A stretch of DNA of 46,328 bases from an uncultured Flavobacteriales bacterium (GTDB lineage Bacteria; Bacteroidota; Bacteroidia; Flavobacteriales; Crocinitomicaceae), in assembly GCA_946480085.1 (NCBI GenBank), contig CAMLHZ010000022.1, forward strand, positions 1-46,328, given 5' to 3'. Positions 35,350 to 43,064 of this stretch are shown one piece after another. Under the pieces are notes generated by a model that was not told where the DNA came from, did no database searches, and saw only the letters and a program-made list of their open reading frames with translations. The translations under genes and the position numbers were made by a program. The first letter of the stretch is position 1. The number at the start of each line of letters is the position of its first letter.

Positions 35350-36416
35350 ATAAATACTTTTTATTCTTTCTTATTGGAATAGGTTTTTTCTTGGGTTGTA
35401 AAAAAGACAATACTTCTTACAGTCCAACACCTTATGAATTGGAGATTCCAAGTCATTTTCCGCAAATGCAGATTCCAGCTGATAATCCAATGACCGTTGA
35501 AGGAGTTGCATTAGGGAAGAAACTGTTTTACGATAAAATACTCTCGCTTGATAACACCATTTCGTGTGGATCTTGCCATGCTCCAAACGCTGGATTTTCA
35601 GATAACAACCAGTTTTCTGTTGGTGTCAATGGAGCACTTGGAAACCGTCAATCAATGGCACTTGTGAATCTGGGCTGGCAAACCAAATTTTTCTGGGATG
35701 GAAGAGCTCTTTCGTTGGAGGATCAAATTCTTCAACCTGTTCCCAACCCTGTGGAAATGCATCTTTCCTGGCAAGAAGCTGTTTCTCGTCTTCAATCAAA
35801 AATGGAGTACAAGAACATGTTTTATCAGGCATTTGGAATTCAAAAAATAGAGAAAGAATATGTTGCTAAAGCCATTGCTCAGTTTCTAAGAACGATGATT
35901 AGCGGTAAATCGAAGTATGACGTGATGTATAAAGTGGAGAATGGGATTCCGCTTTCTGCTGCTGAAGAAGTGATTCAGAATCAAATTACGTTTGAAGAAC
36001 TTGCTGGATACGATTTATTCAAAAGTTTGGTTGGAGCAGATTGTTTCCATTGTCACAATGGGGCATTAATGCAGGTACAGAAGTTTTCAAACAATGGTTT
36101 GGATGCCACTTTTTCGGATTTGGGAAGAGGGGCTATAACCGGAAATGCAAGTGACAACGGAAAATTTAAAGTTCCATCGCTTAGAAATATTGCGTTAACT
36201 GCACCTTATATGCATGATGGACGTTTTCAAACATTGGATGAAGTAATAGAACATTACTCAACAGGAATACATCAAAGTGGTACAATTGATCCGCTGATTG
36301 AATACGCCTTTCAGGGTGGAGTTCAGTTAGATGCGACTCAAAAAGCACAATTGAAGGCATTTTTGTTGACATTAACAGATAATGAATTTGTAACCAATCC
36401 TGATTTTCTACCGTAA
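35346..36416 (+). CDS. Di-haem cytochrome c peroxidase family protein (MbnH-like)
   Basis: 356 residues: lipoprotein-type signal (ends FFLGC, Cys18), then two class-c haem sites, CGSCH at 74-78 and CFHCH near 233-237. Other family motifs are ALGKKLFYDKILS, GNRQSMALVNLGW, FFWDGRALSLEDQ and the APYMHDGRFQTLDEV loop. Periplasmic. Cytochrome c peroxidases and MauG/MbnH share this fold. The coupling to an MbnP-type gene makes an MbnH-like tryptophan-oxidising role more likely than peroxide reduction; this is inference. Confidence 0.9.
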   Translation: MNKYFLFFLIGIGFFLGCKKDNTSYSPTPYELEIPSHFPQMQIPADNPMTVEGVALGKKLFYDKILSLDNTISCGSCHAPNAGFSDNNQFSVGVNGALGNRQSMALVNLGWQTKFFWDGRALSLEDQILQPVPNPVEMHLSWQEAVSRLQSKMEYKNMFYQAFGIQKIEKEYVAKAIAQFLRTMISGKSKYDVMYKVENGIPLSAAEEVIQNQITFEELAGYDLFKSLVGADCFHCHNGALMQVQKFSNNGLDATFSDLGRGAITGNASDNGKFKVPSLRNIALTAPYMHDGRFQTLDEVIEHYSTGIHQSGTIDPLIEYAFQGGVQLDATQKAQLKAFLLTLTDNEFVTNPDFLP

Positions 36417-36445
36417 TGTAGAAGTAATCGGCCTTGGCGGATTTA

Positions 36446-37915
36446 ATGGAGTTTAAAGATATTCGTAATTTTGCACACGATATGGGTAAAATGATTGATG
36501 AGCGTAGATTGACTACCGAAGAAAAAGCACTTAAGATTAATCTTACAAATGACATCTATGGATGTTTTGCTGAGATTGGAGCCGGACAAGAAGTAGCAGC
36601 GAATTTTTTCAAAGCTGGAGGTAGCTCCGGAACAATTGCCTATACGCAATCGGCTTATGACATGCGTGTCTCTGATGCGATGTACGGTCCTGCGAAAAGA
36701 TATGTGTGTGAAGAGCGTTTATTGACAATGCTTGGAACAGAATACAATACACTTTGTGAGCGTTTACCAAATAAGCAGAAGGAATCACGTTTCTTCGCTT
36801 TCTGTAACACCGTTGAATCTTTAAATTACCATAAAACAAATCAAGGTCAGGGTTGGGTTGGACTTCGTTTTCAATTGACTCCAAGTGGATCTGTAAATGA
36901 CGTAATCTTACACGTTAAGCTCCACGATAATTCTCACAAAGCACAACAAGAAGCTTTAGGTATTTTGGGTGTAAACCTCATTCATGCATGTTTTTTTCAT
37001 TCTGATGATCTTGATGAATACCTGACAAATTTGGTTCACCGTATTCCAAGAGATAGAGTTGAGATTGATATGTTACGTGTTTCAGGAGAAGATCTTGGGA
37101 ACGTTGACAATAGAATTGTTGCTTTGAACCTGGTTAAACGCGGAATCACAGACGCAACAATGTTCGACCTGTGTGGAACAGTGCTACAGCCAGCAGCAGC
37201 ACTTTATAAGAAAAATATCCTTTTGATGCGTGGTCGCTTTCGTCCGGCAACAAAAGTGCACATGGATATGATTGAATGTGCAAATGAGCGCTTCATTCAG
37301 GAAGATGGTGTTTCTGCTGAAAATGTTGCAGTGATTTTTGAATTAACATTAAAGGATTTAACTGCTGACGGAAAAATTTCGGATAAGGACTTTATCGACA
37401 GAGCCAACTTGTTAAGTGCAATGGGTTACACCGTAATGATCTCCAATTATTTGAAGCATTACAAAATGTTGGAATACCTTTCTGCAATTGCCCGTGGACA
37501 TAAAATGGGAGTTATTGCAGGAATTTATAACCTTCATACCATTTTTGACGAAAAGTATTACGACAATTTATCAGGAGGATTGCTTGAGGCATTTGGTAGA
37601 GGATTTGGTCACAACGTGAAAATGTACGTTTACCCTGCAAATAACGTAGAAACGGGAAATCTTTACGAATTGGATGATATTCAACTTCCTGTTCATTTGA
37701 TGGGATTGATTCAGTATTTGAAAGCGACAAATAAATTGGAAGCAATCAAAAATTTTGATAGAAATCTACTTCATATTCTTTCTGATGATGTTCTTGCAAA
37801 GATCAATGCACATGCGCATAGCTGGGAAGATGATGTTCCGGATAACATAGTGAAAGCAATTAAGTTTTACGAATTGTTTGGTTATAGCAATCGCTTAGAA
37901 ACCGTTCCTTACTAG
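36446..37915 (+). CDS. conserved protein of unknown function, 489 residues
   Basis: A long, soluble-looking protein with no signal peptide. The start chosen is ATG at 36446 (MEFKDIRNFAHDM); a TTG at 36434 would add four residues. It has strongly conserved-looking phrases near the N-terminus: FAEIGAGQEVAANFFKAGGS (41-60), AYTQSAYDMRVSDAMYG and RYVCEERLLTMLG, and later RVEIDMLRVSGEDL, MRGRFRPATKVHMDM and RGHKMGVIAGIYNL. From memory, relatives are widespread in Bacteroidota and other bacteria and are often labelled nicotinate-nucleotide adenylyltransferase or TonB-related, with no motif of either here. It follows the MbnH-like gene by 29 bases in the same direction. Function unknown; the opening GAGQE segment might bind a cofactor. 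Confidence 0.85.
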   Translation: MEFKDIRNFAHDMGKMIDERRLTTEEKALKINLTNDIYGCFAEIGAGQEVAANFFKAGGSSGTIAYTQSAYDMRVSDAMYGPAKRYVCEERLLTMLGTEYNTLCERLPNKQKESRFFAFCNTVESLNYHKTNQGQGWVGLRFQLTPSGSVNDVILHVKLHDNSHKAQQEALGILGVNLIHACFFHSDDLDEYLTNLVHRIPRDRVEIDMLRVSGEDLGNVDNRIVALNLVKRGITDATMFDLCGTVLQPAAALYKKNILLMRGRFRPATKVHMDMIECANERFIQEDGVSAENVAVIFELTLKDLTADGKISDKDFIDRANLLSAMGYTVMISNYLKHYKMLEYLSAIARGHKMGVIAGIYNLHTIFDEKYYDNLSGGLLEAFGRGFGHNVKMYVYPANNVETGNLYELDDIQLPVHLMGLIQYLKATNKLEAIKNFDRNLLHILSDDVLAKINAHAHSWEDDVPDNIVKAIKFYELFGYSNRLETVPY

Positions 37916-37970
37916 GCGTGCGTAATAATTGTTTCCAGTGAAAGATTATATTTGACTGGAGAAGACAATT

Positions 37971-38798
37971 ATGAAAAAGCTATTTGCACTAACTATTATC
38001 GCTCTTGGACTATCGATGTTTTCCTGTGATGGAATTCGTCAAGTAACAGTTTCCAATGAACAATTCTATACCAACAAAAACGCTGAAAATTCGATTGACA
38101 AATACAATGTTTACTTTCACAGCGGAAGTTCTGTGTTTGAATTAAAAGAACCTTCTTTATCGAATGACTCGCTTCAAGGAGTTCCTGTTTTTGCTGATCA
38201 GTCAAAAATTAACGAACACCCTGTTACTCCGCAAGAAATGCTGAGTGCCAGAAAAGACGTTCATGTTTATTTGTCGGAAGACGACGAACAACTTTACCTA
38301 GAGAAAATTGCTAAAGGTGAAAAGATCAGCTTCAGTAAGAAACAGGTGAAGGAAGTAAAGATGCTTGCAAAAGATGAATCTGCTATATTCGCTTCTGTTG
38401 GATTAATCATCCTGCTAGTAATTGTTGGAATATTATTGGTTTACCTGTTGGCACTTTTAATTGCAAAATCTGCAGATGAAAGTTCAGACGGTTCAGACTC
38501 TGGTTCGAATTCGGATAGTGGTGATTCTGGAGATAGTGGTGGAAGTAATTCGGATTCAGGATGCTACATTGCAACCATGGTTTATGGCTCTTACGAAGCA
38601 CCAAAAGTGATGGTTCTTCGTTCGTTCAGAGATAATTTTCTTGCAAAATATACTTGGGGAAATCAATTCATCAAGTGGTACTATAAGAATTCACCGGTTT
38701 TCGTTTCTAAACACAAAGAGAATAGAATACTTGGTTCAGTTATCAGAGGAATTTTGAATGTTGTTGTATGGTGCTTAAAACCATTTTTCAAAGGATAA
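37971..38798 (+). CDS. lipoprotein with C-terminal CFI-box domain
   Basis: 275 residues in the order: lipoprotein signal (MKKLFALTIIALGLSMFSC, Cys19), a soluble part with a Lys/Glu-rich helix (about 95-135), one membrane helix (about 140-165), a Ser/Asp/Gly-only linker (about 168-196) and a C-terminal CFI-box domain starting CYIATMVYGSYEAPKVMVLR at 198. In the CFI-box family this domain (usually CFIATAAYGS) follows a low-complexity linker and is of uncertain, possibly sorting, function. Its last ten codons overlap the signal peptide of the next gene in another frame. Confidence 0.82.
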   Translation: MKKLFALTIIALGLSMFSCDGIRQVTVSNEQFYTNKNAENSIDKYNVYFHSGSSVFELKEPSLSNDSLQGVPVFADQSKINEHPVTPQEMLSARKDVHVYLSEDDEQLYLEKIAKGEKISFSKKQVKEVKMLAKDESAIFASVGLIILLVIVGILLVYLLALLIAKSADESSDGSDSGSNSDSGDSGDSGGSNSDSGCYIATMVYGSYEAPKVMVLRSFRDNFLAKYTWGNQFIKWYYKNSPVFVSKHKENRILGSVIRGILNVVVWCLKPFFKG

Positions 38799-39379
38799 TT
38801 ATTGGAATTGCATGTGTTTGTGCTGTTGGTTCTGCATCTGCACAAACAACTTTCACCCTAAAGTATTTTGGGGTTACCATTCATCCTACAGGTGACAGAA
38901 CTGCCGCGCTTCAACCTTATAAACTTGATAAGAACGCACATATTGTTGCTAATTTTGGCGCTTTTGCAGGAGTAGAGCGATTTGTTTACAAGAATTATAT
39001 TTCGGTCAAAGTAATAGAAGGAATGTTCACAGATTGCTCCGGAGGTTGGTGTTCCGTCACTCACGTTGGGGCACGCATGCTCTGTTATCAAAAGCCAAAG
39101 CATCGTATTTATTTTGGGCTTGGTCCTGCATATATGGTTCGGAATTCATGGACAAGATTTGGTGATGCTTACGAATCCTCAGGATTTTTTCATGTAGATT
39201 CTACGCGCAATTTTGGAGTTGTGCAGCATAAATTTCTTCCTGTAAGTTTTGAATTGGAGTACGACTGGGTAATTACTCCGAAAAATCAGCTGAGTGTGAG
39301 TTTTACTCCTGGAATTCCGTTGGCTTGTATTCTTTCTGTTGGCTGGAAACATTGGTTTTCAATAAAAGAGTACGATTAA
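38768..39379 (+). CDS. outer-membrane-like beta-barrel protein
   Basis: 203 residues with a signal peptide (MVLKTIFQRIIIGIACVCAVGSASA) and a mature part of alternating strands (TFTLKYFGVTIHP, YISVKVIEGMF, RIYFGLGPAYMV, FELEYDWVITP, LSVSFTPGIPLA), ending VGWKHWF. This is the look of a small 8-stranded outer-membrane protein; no named family recognised. Four Cys are present (CSGGWC). The gene starts 31 bases before the end of the CFI-box lipoprotein in a different frame; no later ATG would keep the signal peptide, so the overlap seems real. Confidence 0.75.
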   Translation: MVLKTIFQRIIIGIACVCAVGSASAQTTFTLKYFGVTIHPTGDRTAALQPYKLDKNAHIVANFGAFAGVERFVYKNYISVKVIEGMFTDCSGGWCSVTHVGARMLCYQKPKHRIYFGLGPAYMVRNSWTRFGDAYESSGFFHVDSTRNFGVVQHKFLPVSFELEYDWVITPKNQLSVSFTPGIPLACILSVGWKHWFSIKEYD

Positions 39380-39417
39380 ATTCTATCTTCAGATCGTAAG
39401 CATTTACGAACTTTGAT

Positions 39418-39425
39418 TATCTTAG
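39418..39425 (+). promoter_or_regulatory. candidate -7 element of the WYL regulator
   Basis: TATCTTAG, seven of eight with TAnnTTTG, 15 bases before the ATG at 39441, giving a nearly leaderless message. Confidence 0.4.
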
Positions 39426-39440
39426 CATAAATCAAAAGTT

Positions 39441-40448
39441 ATGTCGGCAATCAAGAATGCACTTTTACGCTATCGTATTATAGATAAGGCAATTCGCAAC
39501 GTTCATAATCCCTATCCATCGAAATCATTTCTACGAGAATCTTGCGAAGAAGCAATTTATGGAAGTGTTGATGGTGAAAACATCTGTGATTCTACAATAG
39601 AGAAGGACATGTTTGCTATGCGAATGGAGCATGACGCGCCAATTAAGTATTCGAAAAAGTTTGGTGGATATTATTATGCGGATCCCGAATTTTCGTTGGA
39701 CGACATGCCCTTGAATGAAGTGGATTTGGAAGCCATTCGTTTTGCTGCGAATACGCTGAGTCAGTTTAAGGAAGTGAGTTTCTTCAAGCAATTCAGTTTT
39801 GCGATTGATAAAATTGCCGATCGATTAGCAGTTTCAGAGTCGACTTCTGAAAATTCGGATCAGTTTATCCAGTTTGAAACCCCTGTAACATTTGGAGGAA
39901 GTGAATTTCTTCAGCCTCTGTTGAATTCAATTAAAGCTAAAACGGTTGTTTACTTCGAATATGAAAGTTTTCAAACACAGCGGAAGAAAGCACGTAAGGT
40001 ACTTCCATTGTTCCTGAAAGAATATAGAAATCGTTGGTATTTGTTGAGTCATGATTGCGTGAAGGAACAGATTATCACTTACGCACTCGATCGGATGTCG
40101 GACCTTCAATCTTCTGAAGAGAAAATTTCTACTTCTATCAACTTTAAACCAACAGCTTTCTTTCAGCATGCTATGGGAATTACGGCTAGTGCTGGTGCCC
40201 CGGAAAAAGTTGTATTCAAAGCAGATAATGTTGCGGCCAAATATATTATTTCGCAGCCTTTTCATTCGTCCCTTAAAGTGGTGAAAGAAGGAAAGAACAA
40301 AACGACTTTTGAGATGACGGTCTATCTTTCGGAAGAATTGATCCGTGAACTATTAAGTTTCGGTGGTGATATTGAGGTTGTAGAATCTGAACTTTTACGT
40401 GAACACATGATTCGAAGAGTGAAAGCAATGGTAGAAAACTATTTGTAG
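39441..40448 (+). CDS. WYL-domain transcriptional regulator
   Basis: 335 residues. N-terminal winged-helix-like part (about 1-65, LRYRIIDKAIRN, FLRESCEEAIYG and IEKDMFAMR), a helical middle, and a WYL domain (about 160-240) with KTVVYFEYESFQTQRKKARKV and the signature RNRWYLLSHD, followed by a C-terminal WCX-like part (about 250-335, KVVFKADNVAAKYI). WYL proteins are ligand-responsive regulators; many respond to nucleic acid ligands such as DNA or to signals linked to stress and defence. The neighbours give no clear target. The lowest-cost guess, autoregulation, is not tested. Confidence 0.88.
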   Translation: MSAIKNALLRYRIIDKAIRNVHNPYPSKSFLRESCEEAIYGSVDGENICDSTIEKDMFAMRMEHDAPIKYSKKFGGYYYADPEFSLDDMPLNEVDLEAIRFAANTLSQFKEVSFFKQFSFAIDKIADRLAVSESTSENSDQFIQFETPVTFGGSEFLQPLLNSIKAKTVVYFEYESFQTQRKKARKVLPLFLKEYRNRWYLLSHDCVKEQIITYALDRMSDLQSSEEKISTSINFKPTAFFQHAMGITASAGAPEKVVFKADNVAAKYIISQPFHSSLKVVKEGKNKTTFEMTVYLSEELIRELLSFGGDIEVVESELLREHMIRRVKAMVENYL

Positions 40449-40450
40449 AA

Positions 40451-40478
40451 GTCTAAATTCCGAAATTGAGAATTCTAC
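40451..40478. repeat. short run of four 7-base units
   Basis: gtctaaa, ttccgaa, attgaga, attctac: four heptads directly after the WYL stop, a weaker example of the 7-base pattern found elsewhere in the window. Confidence 0.4.
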
Positions 40479-40491
40479 AAAATTAAAGAAA

Positions 40492-40511
40492 GGTCATCGA
40501 GCGGAGTCGAG
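40492..40511 (+). repeat. 20-base dispersed repeat, copy 2
   Basis: Identical to 18504-18523. It lies between the WYL gene and paaG in the same orientation as copy 1; the following bases differ (atgcttgtc against ctgcaactt), so the identity stops at the element. Confidence 0.8.
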
Positions 40512-40548
40512 ATGCTTGTCTTTAATTATCTTCGTAAAAATTTAAAAC

Positions 40549-41322
40549 ATGACATTAATCCAGCATATAGAAAATGGCGTTTGTACGCTTACATTGAATC
40601 GACCAGAAGTTTTCAATTCCTTCAATAAGGAAATGGCAACGGCCTTACAACTTGCGCTTGATTCGGCAGAAAAGAATGACGAAGTAAGAGCAATTGTAAT
40701 TACTGGAACCGGGAAAGCTTTTTGCGCAGGACAAGATTTGGCTGAAGCAATGGATCCGAATGGTCCGGAACTGAAGTCTATCGTTCGTGATCATTACAAT
40801 CCGATCATTATGCGTATTCGCAATATTGAAAAACCGATTATTGCCGCAGTAAATGGAGTTGCAGCAGGTGCTGGTGCAAATATCGCTTTGGCTTGTGATA
40901 TGACTATTGCTAAAAATTCGGCTTCTTTCATTCAAGCCTTTTCCAAAATTGGTTTGATTCCTGATTCTGGTGGAACCTTCTTTTTACCAAGAATCATTGG
41001 TTCTCAGAAAGCATTGGCATTGATGATGACAGGTGAAAAAGTGTCGGCACAACAGGCGGATGCGATGAACATGATTTACAAAGCGGTTGAAGACGAACAA
41101 TTTGAGGAGGAAGTTCAGAAATTGGCACTAGCAATGGCTTCTATGCCAACTCGTGGTTTAGGTTTGACGAAAAAAGCGGTAAACGAAAGCTTTACAAATA
41201 ATCTTTCTCAGCAGTTGGCAGTTGAAGAACGCTTACAAACGGAAGCTGGTCAAACGTATGATTTCAATGAAGGTGTAAACGCTTTTTTGGAAAAAAGAGC
41301 GCCGGTTTTTAAAGGGAAATAA
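40549..41322 (+). CDS. paaG: Enoyl-CoA hydratase/isomerase family protein (PaaG-like)
   Basis: 257 residues with the crotonase fold: NRPEVFNSFNKEM, AFCAGQDLAEA, oxyanion-hole segment AAVNGVAAGAGANIALACD, and PDSGGTFFLPRIIG. The Asp in IPDSGGT, with a non-Glu at the usual hydratase position in the GAGANI loop, matches PaaG-type isomerases of the phenylacetate pathway better than plain hydratases. PaaG turns ring-1,2-epoxyphenylacetyl-CoA into the oxepin form. A PaaH-like gene follows, but paaABCDE, paaK, paaZ and paaJ are not in the window, so use in fatty-acid or amino-acid degradation remains possible. Confidence 0.82.
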   Translation: MTLIQHIENGVCTLTLNRPEVFNSFNKEMATALQLALDSAEKNDEVRAIVITGTGKAFCAGQDLAEAMDPNGPELKSIVRDHYNPIIMRIRNIEKPIIAAVNGVAAGAGANIALACDMTIAKNSASFIQAFSKIGLIPDSGGTFFLPRIIGSQKALALMMTGEKVSAQQADAMNMIYKAVEDEQFEEEVQKLALAMASMPTRGLGLTKKAVNESFTNNLSQQLAVEERLQTEAGQTYDFNEGVNAFLEKRAPVFKGK

Positions 41323-41327
41323 AACTT

Positions 41328-41362
41328 TAGAATCTTGATTTTGAGACACTAGACAGCTTGAC
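41328..41362. repeat. five 7-base units and left half of a flanking inverted repeat
   Basis: tagaatc, ttgattt, tgagaca, ctagaca, gcttgac. The first 11 bases (tagaatcttga, 41328-41338) recur inverted as tcaagattcta at 41786-41796, so together they flank the S23-like gene. Confidence 0.6.
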
Positions 41363-41412
41363 GATTTCGATTAGAATAGTTATATTCAGTAAACAAACAC
41401 TAATTGCTGAAT

Positions 41413-41766
41413 ATGCGACACAATTTTAAGGAGTTGAACTCATGGAAAATTTCATTTGAACTGGTGAAGGAGATTTACCAAGTTTGTAAAGAGTTACCAA
41501 GTGATGAAAAGTACGGTCTTAAAAGTCAAATTCAAAGATGTGCAGTTTCAATCCCATCGAATATTGCGGAAGGATCTGGACGAACAACAAATAAAGATTT
41601 TATCTTGTTTTTGAATTATGCGATTTCTTCTGCGTTTGAGTTAGAGACTCAGCTGTTGTTAGTAAGAGATTTGTTTATGATTGATGTGGCAGAATTGATT
41701 CAACAATTAGAACATGTTCAGAAGCTTATTGGAGGTTTAATCAGAAAATTGAATAGTAGTAATTAA
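41413..41766 (+). CDS. S23/four-helix-bundle protein (23S rRNA intervening-sequence family)
   Basis: 117 residues from the ATG at 41413 (MRHNFKELNSWKISFEL); a TTG at 41404 would add three. The family pattern is clear: LNSWKISFELVKEIY, LKSQIQRCAVSIPSNIAEGSGR, then LNYAISSAFELETQLLL and a last helix LEHVQKLIGGLIRKL. Members form pentamers of four-helix bundles; some are encoded inside 23S rRNA genes, others stand alone and are scattered in Bacteroidota. Function unknown. It interrupts the paaG-paaH pair and is flanked by an 11-base inverted repeat (41328 and 41786), so it may have moved in. Confidence 0.93.
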   Translation: MRHNFKELNSWKISFELVKEIYQVCKELPSDEKYGLKSQIQRCAVSIPSNIAEGSGRTTNKDFILFLNYAISSAFELETQLLLVRDLFMIDVAELIQQLEHVQKLIGGLIRKLNSSN

Positions 41767-41781
41767 TTTAAATTGAATTTT

Positions 41782-41812
41782 AGAGTCAAGATTCTAGTCT
41801 CTAAAAATCTAG
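41782..41812. repeat. short heptad run and right half of the flanking inverted repeat
   Basis: tc occurs at 41786, 41793 and 41800, seven bases apart. tcaagattcta (41786-41796) is the reverse complement of 41328-41338. Confidence 0.5.
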
Positions 41813-41819
41813 GAATAAA

Positions 41820-42953
41820 ATGATAAAAGTTGGAGTTTTAGGTGCAGGCACAATGGGCGCAGGAATTGCCCAAGTAGCAGCACAAAGTGGACATAATGTA
41901 GTTTTGGTTGATGTAAATCAGGATCAATTGTCGAAAGCAAAGTCAGGAATTGAAAAAGTTTTGGCTCGTTTGGTTGAAAAAGGAAGCTTGGCGAATGCGG
42001 AAGAAGTATTGGCTAGAATGACTTTTTCTTCTGAAATGAATGACTTCAAAGGTTCGGGATTGATTATCGAAGCAATTGTTGAACGATTAGAAGTGAAGCA
42101 TAGTGTGTTTTCTGCTATGGAAGCCGTGGTTGATGAGAATTGTATTTTGGCGAGTAATACTTCGTCGCTTTCTATTGCTTCTATTGGTTCTGCTTTGAAA
42201 AAATCGGATAGAATTATCGGAATTCACTTTTTTAATCCGGCTCCGCTAATGCCATTGGTAGAAATCATTCCATCGGTTCAAACTTCAGATGAAGTATTGA
42301 AAACTGCAAAAGATATCATCGATTCATGGAATAAAGTGACAGTTGTTTGTAAGGATACGCCAGGATTTATTGTGAATCGGGTTGCTCGTCCGTTTTACGG
42401 AGAAGCACTTCGTATTTATGAAGAAGGAATGGCTGATTTTGCGACTATCGATTGGGCGTTGACAGAATTGGGTGGTTTTAGAATGGGACCATTTACGTTG
42501 ATGGATTATATTGGGAACGATATCAACTATACAGTCACAGAAACCGTTTTCGCTGCATTTTACTATGATCCTCGTTTCAAACCATCGTTTACACAGAAAC
42601 GTCACATGGAAGCAGGGTTTTTAGGAAGAAAATCGGGTAGAGGATTTTACGATTATGCAGAAGGAGCCGTTTTACCTGAACCAACAAAAGACACGGTTCT
42701 TGGACAAAAAATTGTGGACCGTGTTTTGGCAATGCTGATTAATGAAGCTTACGATGCGCTTTATCTGAATATTGGATCGAGAGAAGCAATTGATTTGGCA
42801 ATGACAAAAGGAGTGAATTACCCGAAAGGATTGTTGGCTTGGTCCGAAGAAATTGGATTGAAAACCGTTTACAATAGACTTCAGGACTTATTTCAAGAAT
42901 ATGGTGAAGACCGTTACCGACCGAATGTGTTACTGAAACGCTTAGCGAAGTAA
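41820..42953 (+). CDS. paaH: 3-hydroxyacyl-CoA dehydrogenase (PaaH/3-hydroxybutyryl-CoA dehydrogenase type)
   Basis: 377 residues: NAD-binding Rossmann motif GVLGAGTMGAGIAQVAAQSG (4-23), SNTSSLSI with the catalytic-region Ser, HFFNPAPLMPLVEI (catalytic His) and the C-terminal 3HCDH domains (about 180-375; PGFIVNRVARPF, FRMGPFTLMDYIGNDIN, then a second 3HCDH stretch with YPKGLLAW). The double C-terminal domain suits PaaH-like enzymes. It oxidises a 3-hydroxyacyl-CoA with NAD. Followed by the terminator at 43004. Pathway assignment is uncertain for the same reasons as for the paaG-like gene. Confidence 0.88.
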   Translation: MIKVGVLGAGTMGAGIAQVAAQSGHNVVLVDVNQDQLSKAKSGIEKVLARLVEKGSLANAEEVLARMTFSSEMNDFKGSGLIIEAIVERLEVKHSVFSAMEAVVDENCILASNTSSLSIASIGSALKKSDRIIGIHFFNPAPLMPLVEIIPSVQTSDEVLKTAKDIIDSWNKVTVVCKDTPGFIVNRVARPFYGEALRIYEEGMADFATIDWALTELGGFRMGPFTLMDYIGNDINYTVTETVFAAFYYDPRFKPSFTQKRHMEAGFLGRKSGRGFYDYAEGAVLPEPTKDTVLGQKIVDRVLAMLINEAYDALYLNIGSREAIDLAMTKGVNYPKGLLAWSEEIGLKTVYNRLQDLFQEYGEDRYRPNVLLKRLAK

Positions 42954-42955
42954 AA

Positions 42956-43062
42956 TCCCGCGGAGAGCGCGAAGGTCGCAGAGGAAAATTTAAATAAAGA
43001 CCAAAATGCCGATTTACTTAGTGTAGATCGGCATTTTTTTATTCTTTGCGTTCTTTGCGGGA
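42956..43062. repeat. 19-base inverted repeat surrounding a terminator
   Basis: tcccgcggagagcgcgaag (42956-42974) and ctttgcgttctttgcggga (43044-43062). As RNA the arms pair along all 19 positions if G-U pairs are allowed; the four differences are all G against A. The terminator 43004-43040 lies in the loop. It spans the whole gap between convergent paaH and osmC. Confidence 0.65.
43004..43040 (+). terminator. terminator between convergent paaH and osmC
   Basis: aaatgccgatttac (43004-43017) pairs with gtagatcggcattt (43023-43036) with one wobble, then T to 43040. The mirror sequence starts with several A, so it probably works in both directions. Confidence 0.88.
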
Positions 43063-43064
43063 AA

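Noticed and set aside
35346..36416. Plain hydrogen-peroxide-reducing cytochrome c peroxidase
   Set aside because: Possible by fold, but the overlapping MbnP-type gene makes the MbnH-like role the better call.
39441..40448. WYL regulator as part of a defence island
   Set aside because: WYL proteins often mark defence loci, but all neighbours here are housekeeping or envelope genes.
41413..41766. Avd-like accessory gene of a diversity-generating retroelement
   Set aside because: S23-type proteins resemble Avd, but there is no reverse transcriptase, template repeat or variable repeat in the window.
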